A DNA stretch of 64,000 bases from Symsagittifera roscoffensis (lineage: Eukaryota; Xenacoelomorpha; Acoela; Convolutidae), in assembly GCF_963678635.1 (NCBI RefSeq), contig NC_087063.1, positions 75,415,617 through 75,479,616 of the forward strand, in the 5' to 3' direction. The notes beneath the pieces are model-generated. The model was not told the DNA's origin. It worked only from the letters and a program-made list of their open reading frames with translations, and ran no database searches. Within the stretch, counting starts at the first letter, position 1. Each line of letters opens with the position of its first letter. Both the position numbers and the translations under genes were made by a program. Below are positions 60,158 through 64,000 of this stretch, one piece after another.

Positions 60158-61095
60158 TCTTCCTGTATCGTCAATCGTTCCATAGGGTGCGTCACCTCGG
60201 AACCTGTCACATTCATTTTGGCTACAAGTCGTCCAGCAGTTTCTATAGGCTTTTTCACAGTTTGCTCTACGACTGGATCACCTAGGGTGTCACTTGGATC
60301 CGGGATTGCCACTCTGCCGGCTGCTGTTGGAATTCACTCTTCCGTTGTATGGCACAGTTCGCGAGGCGTTAGAAGCTCCATCGGGGACTGCCCACGAGGA
60401 ACATCCCTTGCAGGTATTGTTCTTTCTACTGCTGTCGTTAATGCCTGTCATTCCGATCGCTCCTTATACTCTTGACTCAAGCCTTCTATCTCCTCGCCCA
60501 GCTTCTTATTTCACTCCTTAAACAATCTCCTCCGCATGTCTTCGTCTTCTTCACTTCTGAGCAAGGCTTCTTTCACTCGCTCTAGTTCGTCTTTCATTTC
60601 CTTCAGATCTTTCATTGTCTCGTTCGTCTGGACTTCCTCCTCTACTCTCGGCCGTTTTGGTGGCACAGCTGCTCTCAGTTGTGAACTAGACGAGGCTGCC
60701 TCGCTATTCATTTCCTCATGCATCCTTCTCAGTCGAGGCCTAGGAGTGGTCGGAAGAGGCATATCACCTGGCTGGTAGGTCCTGGAACTTCCCAATCCAG
60801 GCTCGTTCGCCAAGTCACTTCCTGAGAGAGCCCCGTTTCTCCATCTCATAACCCTCATGTTTGGGTGGTCTAGTACACCCTGCTGTCCATAAGCGGCCAT
60901 CAATAAGACTTCTGTGGGACGGTCCCCACGGTTGCCGTGCCCTAAGATGTTTATTAAGGCCGCCAGCAGCATGACTACCCCTGGGTCCTCCAGAGCGAAG
61001 TCTCGATCCATGAGTCGGCGATAGATCGCATCTATCATCGGTCCTACATTGGCCTCCGCTAGGTCCATCAGCTCATTCAATTCAAAGTTATCCAT
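60158..61095 (-). pseudogene. Acidic, coiled-coil protein upstream of the SGNH domain
   Basis: ATG 61093-61095, MDNFELNELMDLAEANVGPM, followed by a helical region, a Pro/Ser/Arg-rich linker with KRPRVEEE, and a long Glu/Lys/Arg coiled coil (MKDLKEMKDELERVKEALL). The frame is closed by TGA at 60511, but the same phase goes on coding-like past two more TGA codons to about 60170, then shifts into the SGNH frame. Probably the N-terminal half of a single protein that included the SGNH domain. Confidence 0.55.
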
Positions 61096-61219
61096 TTCGT
61101 ATGATTCGGTTTGATTATCAGTTTGTGCAATTGAAATCTGATGAATAATTAAAGGATCAACCAGGATCTAGAAAAGAGGTCACGAGTATCACATTTGCCA
61201 ACATTACTCCAGATTTGCG

Positions 61220-61411
61220 TTAAAACTGATTTAAAATAGTCAGATAAAAAGATTTTGAATTGAAATATTTTGAAATCAGTTCATTTCTAAAGTCTTGCAG
61301 TTTTGACCTAAGAATGGACAGTCCAAACTTTGAATCTATTGCTAAGATCATCTTTCGGTCATTCGTGGTCACTAACCCATCCACACCTAAAGCCCTAATA
61401 ACATAACACAT
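61220..61411 (-). pseudogene. Short ORF between 5' ORF and coiled-coil protein
   Basis: 63 codons, MCYVIRALGVDGLVTTNDRK and on to a Lys/Phe-rich end (ELISKYFNSKSFYLTILNQF). Globular composition in the first half. Its place upstream of the coiled-coil protein's Met suggests either the tail of an upstream protein or a 5' remnant of an adjacent copy. Confidence 0.4.
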
Positions 61412-61440
61412 AACATATCACATATAACATAACACATCCT
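61385..61440 (+). repeat. ACATAACA-type simple repeat
   Basis: Several units of CATAACATA/ATAACACA in tandem with slight variation, between two ORFs of the unknown block. It may mark a boundary between genes or copies. Confidence 0.7.
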
Positions 61441-62030
61441 ACATCCAAGCTACACTCAGCCTATACTCAATTAGTATTTCTTATGTAAGAACAATTGTAT
61501 GTTAGTATCAGAAAAGGTTACGTGTTTCAGTGCATACACCTCCCGTGGATGTAGTCGTCCTCGGTTTGAGTCGTATATCGGAGGCGAGAGTTCTTTCACC
61601 TCCCTCTCCCAGGGAAGTCTCTTAGTCTCGTCAAGGTCAAAACTAAGTCTTCGGGATCCACATGCTGCTTCTCTGTCGCCCTCGTCACCAAGAAGCATAG
61701 GTACTTTCCTCGTACTTGCGAAGCCGCCGGAGGCAAGGCTGCTACAACTTCTATTCCTGGTCCACAGGAATTCTACGTTTTTATATTCTCTCTTAAAATC
61801 TGCTGCTAACGCTGTCCTTAAGCTCATGTCCGCTGTGATCGCTATCGCACATATCCTATTTGTAAGTATAAAATCGCTATCTGTTAGTATTATGCTACTC
61901 AAGTATCCAATTTCCAAGTTAAAGTATGACTCTACTACTCTACCTATGTCTGGTTTCTTAGGATCCTCGCCTGTTTCTGCTTCTAGGTCACCTGTTTCTC
62001 TTGCTATGTTCGATTTTTTAAATTAAATTC
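61412..62030 (-). pseudogene. Unknown 5' ORF of the block
   Basis: Frame 61471-61917 is open for 148 codons, and can be extended upstream in phase to about 62025 without stop. The middle has a folded look (AIAITADMSLRTALAADFKRE), and the C-terminal part is charged (RRLSFDLDETKRLPWEREVKE). No domain recognised. The segment 61380-61470 below it is a run of short ACATA/TAACAC repeats. Confidence 0.45.
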
Positions 62031-62369
62031 ATTGTGGGTAAGTCCTACCCCCACTCTCCGGACAAAGAAAACCGTCGACGTCCCCGTCGATCGCATACCA
62101 GATTGTGCCATTTTGCCAGACTGGCACAGCGCAACCTTCTGGCGAAACACGAATTAGCGAAAAAAGGCCTCAACCGCGAAAAAGTGCTGCGAAAGAGGGT
62201 AGAAATATTCTAGAAATTTCTATTTTCAAAATTTCGATTGTCAAGTGGATATTTCTCAGAAATACAAAAAAAGGTCATTTTGACTGAAAAAGGTGAAAAA
62301 GTCAGAACAACAGCAAATATAGTGGAAAACAGTCGCACGTTAACACAGAAAAACGAAGCCTCTTATCGT
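62031..62369. other. Non-coding junction sequence between block copies
   Basis: Begins GTGGGTAAGTCCTACCCCCAC, an imperfect palindrome, and goes on as AT-rich text rich in GAAA. No ORF of substance on the minus strand. It separates the 5' end of copy 1 (62030) from the start of the duplicated segment (62370) and could be the boundary sequence of the repeated unit. Confidence 0.5.
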
Positions 62370-64000
62370 GAGAGGGCGGCCCATCCTAAACCCAGCCCCT
62401 CCAGGATACTGTTGGTCCTGTCGAAGCCTTCTTCTCCTCTCTTATTCTGCGTCCAGAAAGCTTCAAGTGCTATTTGGCAGATTCAATTCGCAAATTCGGC
62501 TGGCTTTTCCTCTGCATTTTCTGCTAAGTTTAACTCCTTCAACAGGTAGGCGTGATTGTTTGTGATCATCGCTGGGCCTCGCTCGAAAGCGTCCGTGCCC
62601 AATGCTGCTACTAGAGAGTCAAGTGCAGCCATTTTTTGGCCTCTGGCTGCGTGCACAAAACTATTGCTTCCAAGTGAGCTTTCGTCTCTTTGGAGTTCTG
62701 TCTTTTCTCTCCTTCTTCTTTAATCTCCATTCACCTGAACTACAAGTCAATGGACAAAGCCACTATCACTCGATGATCGTCGTTTATTCCTGGCTTCAAA
62801 TTGAGCTGCCTGGACAGTTCCAACCCCAACACTCCATCCAATACCAGCATGAGTAGCGAATAATCTTTAAACCCTCTCATATTGTTTGATATATCCGACC
62901 ATACTGCCGGTAATTCTGCCCTAAGTGGCCTCGAGTTTTTCGCTTTCACTTCGCGGTTCGGGGCAGGTATGATCATATCACACTTCCCTTCTGAGAGCAG
63001 TGCCACCATTGCGTACGCAAACTTCAATCCATCCGGGATATGTGCATATCCCGGAGACAACGCAAATGCTCCTTCTTTCCATTATCTCGCCCATTGATTC
63101 TAGAATATCTTTTTTTGCTGGCCACTCTGCATCTTTCGCCATTGTAGGCTCTCTGAGTCTGCTCAGGAAACCCCTACTACGGAAGTGATCGTTTATGCCG
63201 GCTAACACTATTGTAATCGAGTTCATTTCAGTTTGTCGATGGACCCCGATTGTCATTGATGCAGACTGCATCAAATCCATGTCGTTTGCCGCCAGCATTA
63301 TCACTTCAGGCCAAAACAAGGACTTAGAAGTATGGGCTACCGTTACCCCGAGCAGGATGGACCGCACTCTCTTGTTACCTGATAAGCGAATTCTTTAAAG
63401 CGGTTACTGAATTGTCGATAGTAGTGATCCTGGCATTGTTTGGGACGTTCGGATCAGAAAATTTTGTCGAAGGCCCGGTGATACTGCTCACCGAGGGAGT
63501 GCATAATCAACGACTGGACGGACTTCTGACGTTGATTGCGGTTACGCATGGGAACTTGGGAGGGCTGACGAATTTGACCCGTTACCCCTTCTTGGGCTAC
63601 TTGTATTGGAGAAGCCCTTTCTTTCACGTGAGATGGAGGCGCCTGCTCTTTTTTAAACATCTTGACATGTTGGAATATTGGTGCTCTAAGTGTCAGAAAT
63701 CTTCCTGGCCTCTCTTCTCAATTCTACTCGTCATGGTGCATTCTTACGTCCTGCAAGGGTCTGGCATTTACTGGACCCATGGTGTTATTTGAGGGCAGTC
63801 CCTCAAGGTCAGCAAATCTTAATGCCGTTGTGGAGCTAAAGTTGGTATCGGCTGCTGTCAACCAGTCCACTCCCACAATCGAGTATAGTCCGTTCACGGA
63901 GAGTTTTGCCCCATTCAGCATCCTCATCGCATCGGCTGCAAATTTCACCGCTTGAAGGTTCAATTTCGTCATCAGGTCTTGTTTATAGACGTGCCAGGGA
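62370..64000 (-). repeat. Large direct duplication, copy 2 (partial, runs off window)
   Basis: Nearly identical to 57743-59373, same orientation. It contains the same minus-strand frames (62740-63060, 62978-63367, 63724-63972) and the right inverted arm at 63368-63588, but not the left arm: homology stops exactly at its inner edge and unrelated sequence (TCTTATCGT) is found instead. The frames carry the same frameshifts as copy 1, so the duplication happened after decay. Confidence 0.95.

Larger units (their letters stand above)
53580..62030 (-). pseudogene. Decayed multi-ORF block with an SGNH hydrolase domain, unknown family
   Basis: About 8.4 kb of minus-strand coding sequence in six or more long frames without recognisable introns, clearly more GC-rich than flanking DNA. 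Order from 62030 downward: an unknown 5' ORF, a short conserved-looking ORF, an acidic/coiled-coil protein, an SGNH hydrolase domain, then about 5 kb of unfamiliar, mostly alpha-helical coding sequence. Frames are broken by shifts and stops, several of them TGA. I see no RT, integrase, transposase, helicase or polymerase motif. A large part is duplicated at 62370-64000. It may be a lineage-specific multicopy gene family or the cargo end of an unknown mobile element. Confidence 0.55.

Noticed and set aside
1-64000. CRISPR arrays, operons, rRNA genes, bacterial promoters
   Set aside because: No spaced short repeats, no ribosome-binding sites, spliced genes present; the DNA is animal nuclear.

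Overview
The window is AT-rich DNA from an invertebrate animal genome. It is eukaryotic because a four-exon TMED2 gene with GT-AG introns can be rebuilt on the minus strand, a second spliced gene lies on the plus strand, and most of the rest is LTR and non-LTR retrotransposon sequence. I cannot name the species. There are no operons, prokaryotic signals or CRISPR arrays. A run of 200 Ns marks an assembly gap at 51934-52133.

Layout. 1-1560: AT-rich sequence without a convincing gene. 1561-19797: one very large (about 18 kb), decayed Ty3/gypsy-like retroelement on the minus strand, bounded by a roughly 120-bp direct repeat. Read from right to left it has 5' gag-region ORFs, a tandemly duplicated gag, a zinc knuckle, protease, RT, RNase H, integrase with a GPY/F tail, then about 6 kb of envelope-like and unknown ORFs. 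19800-21750: a foldback element with long inverted arms. 22440-32061: a plus-strand host gene (RING exon, long intron, propeller-like exon, coiled-coil exon). Its long intron holds a young 6-kb Ty3/gypsy element (22932-28916) with LTRs that differ at 2 of 216 positions. 32400-40400: AT-rich intergenic DNA with one orphan exon candidate.

40490-49175: the TMED2 (p24 beta) cargo-receptor gene, minus strand, 205 codons over four exons. Intron 2 (7.3 kb) carries an antisense LINE at 44068-47734, flanked by a 13-bp target-site duplication. The LINE encodes a 2A-like peptide, a PHD finger, an AP-type endonuclease, RT and a C-terminal CCHC motif. 51.7-53.2 kb: a second LINE relic interrupted by the N gap, followed by a TAG microsatellite.

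53.6-62.0 kb: the least familiar part. It is a more GC-rich, intronless-looking string of decayed minus-strand ORFs, one of which is an SGNH/GDSL-type hydrolase domain. I recognise no polymerase, integrase or transposase in it. A 994-bp piece of this block is bracketed by 220-bp inverted repeats. A 1.63-kb stretch starting at the edge of that piece recurs almost base for base from 62370 to the end of the window. This block looks like part of a multicopy, rearranging gene family or mobile element that I cannot assign.

The two host genes appear intact at the exon level. Nearly all other coding sequence is mobile-element derived and broken by frameshifts, stops or deletions.
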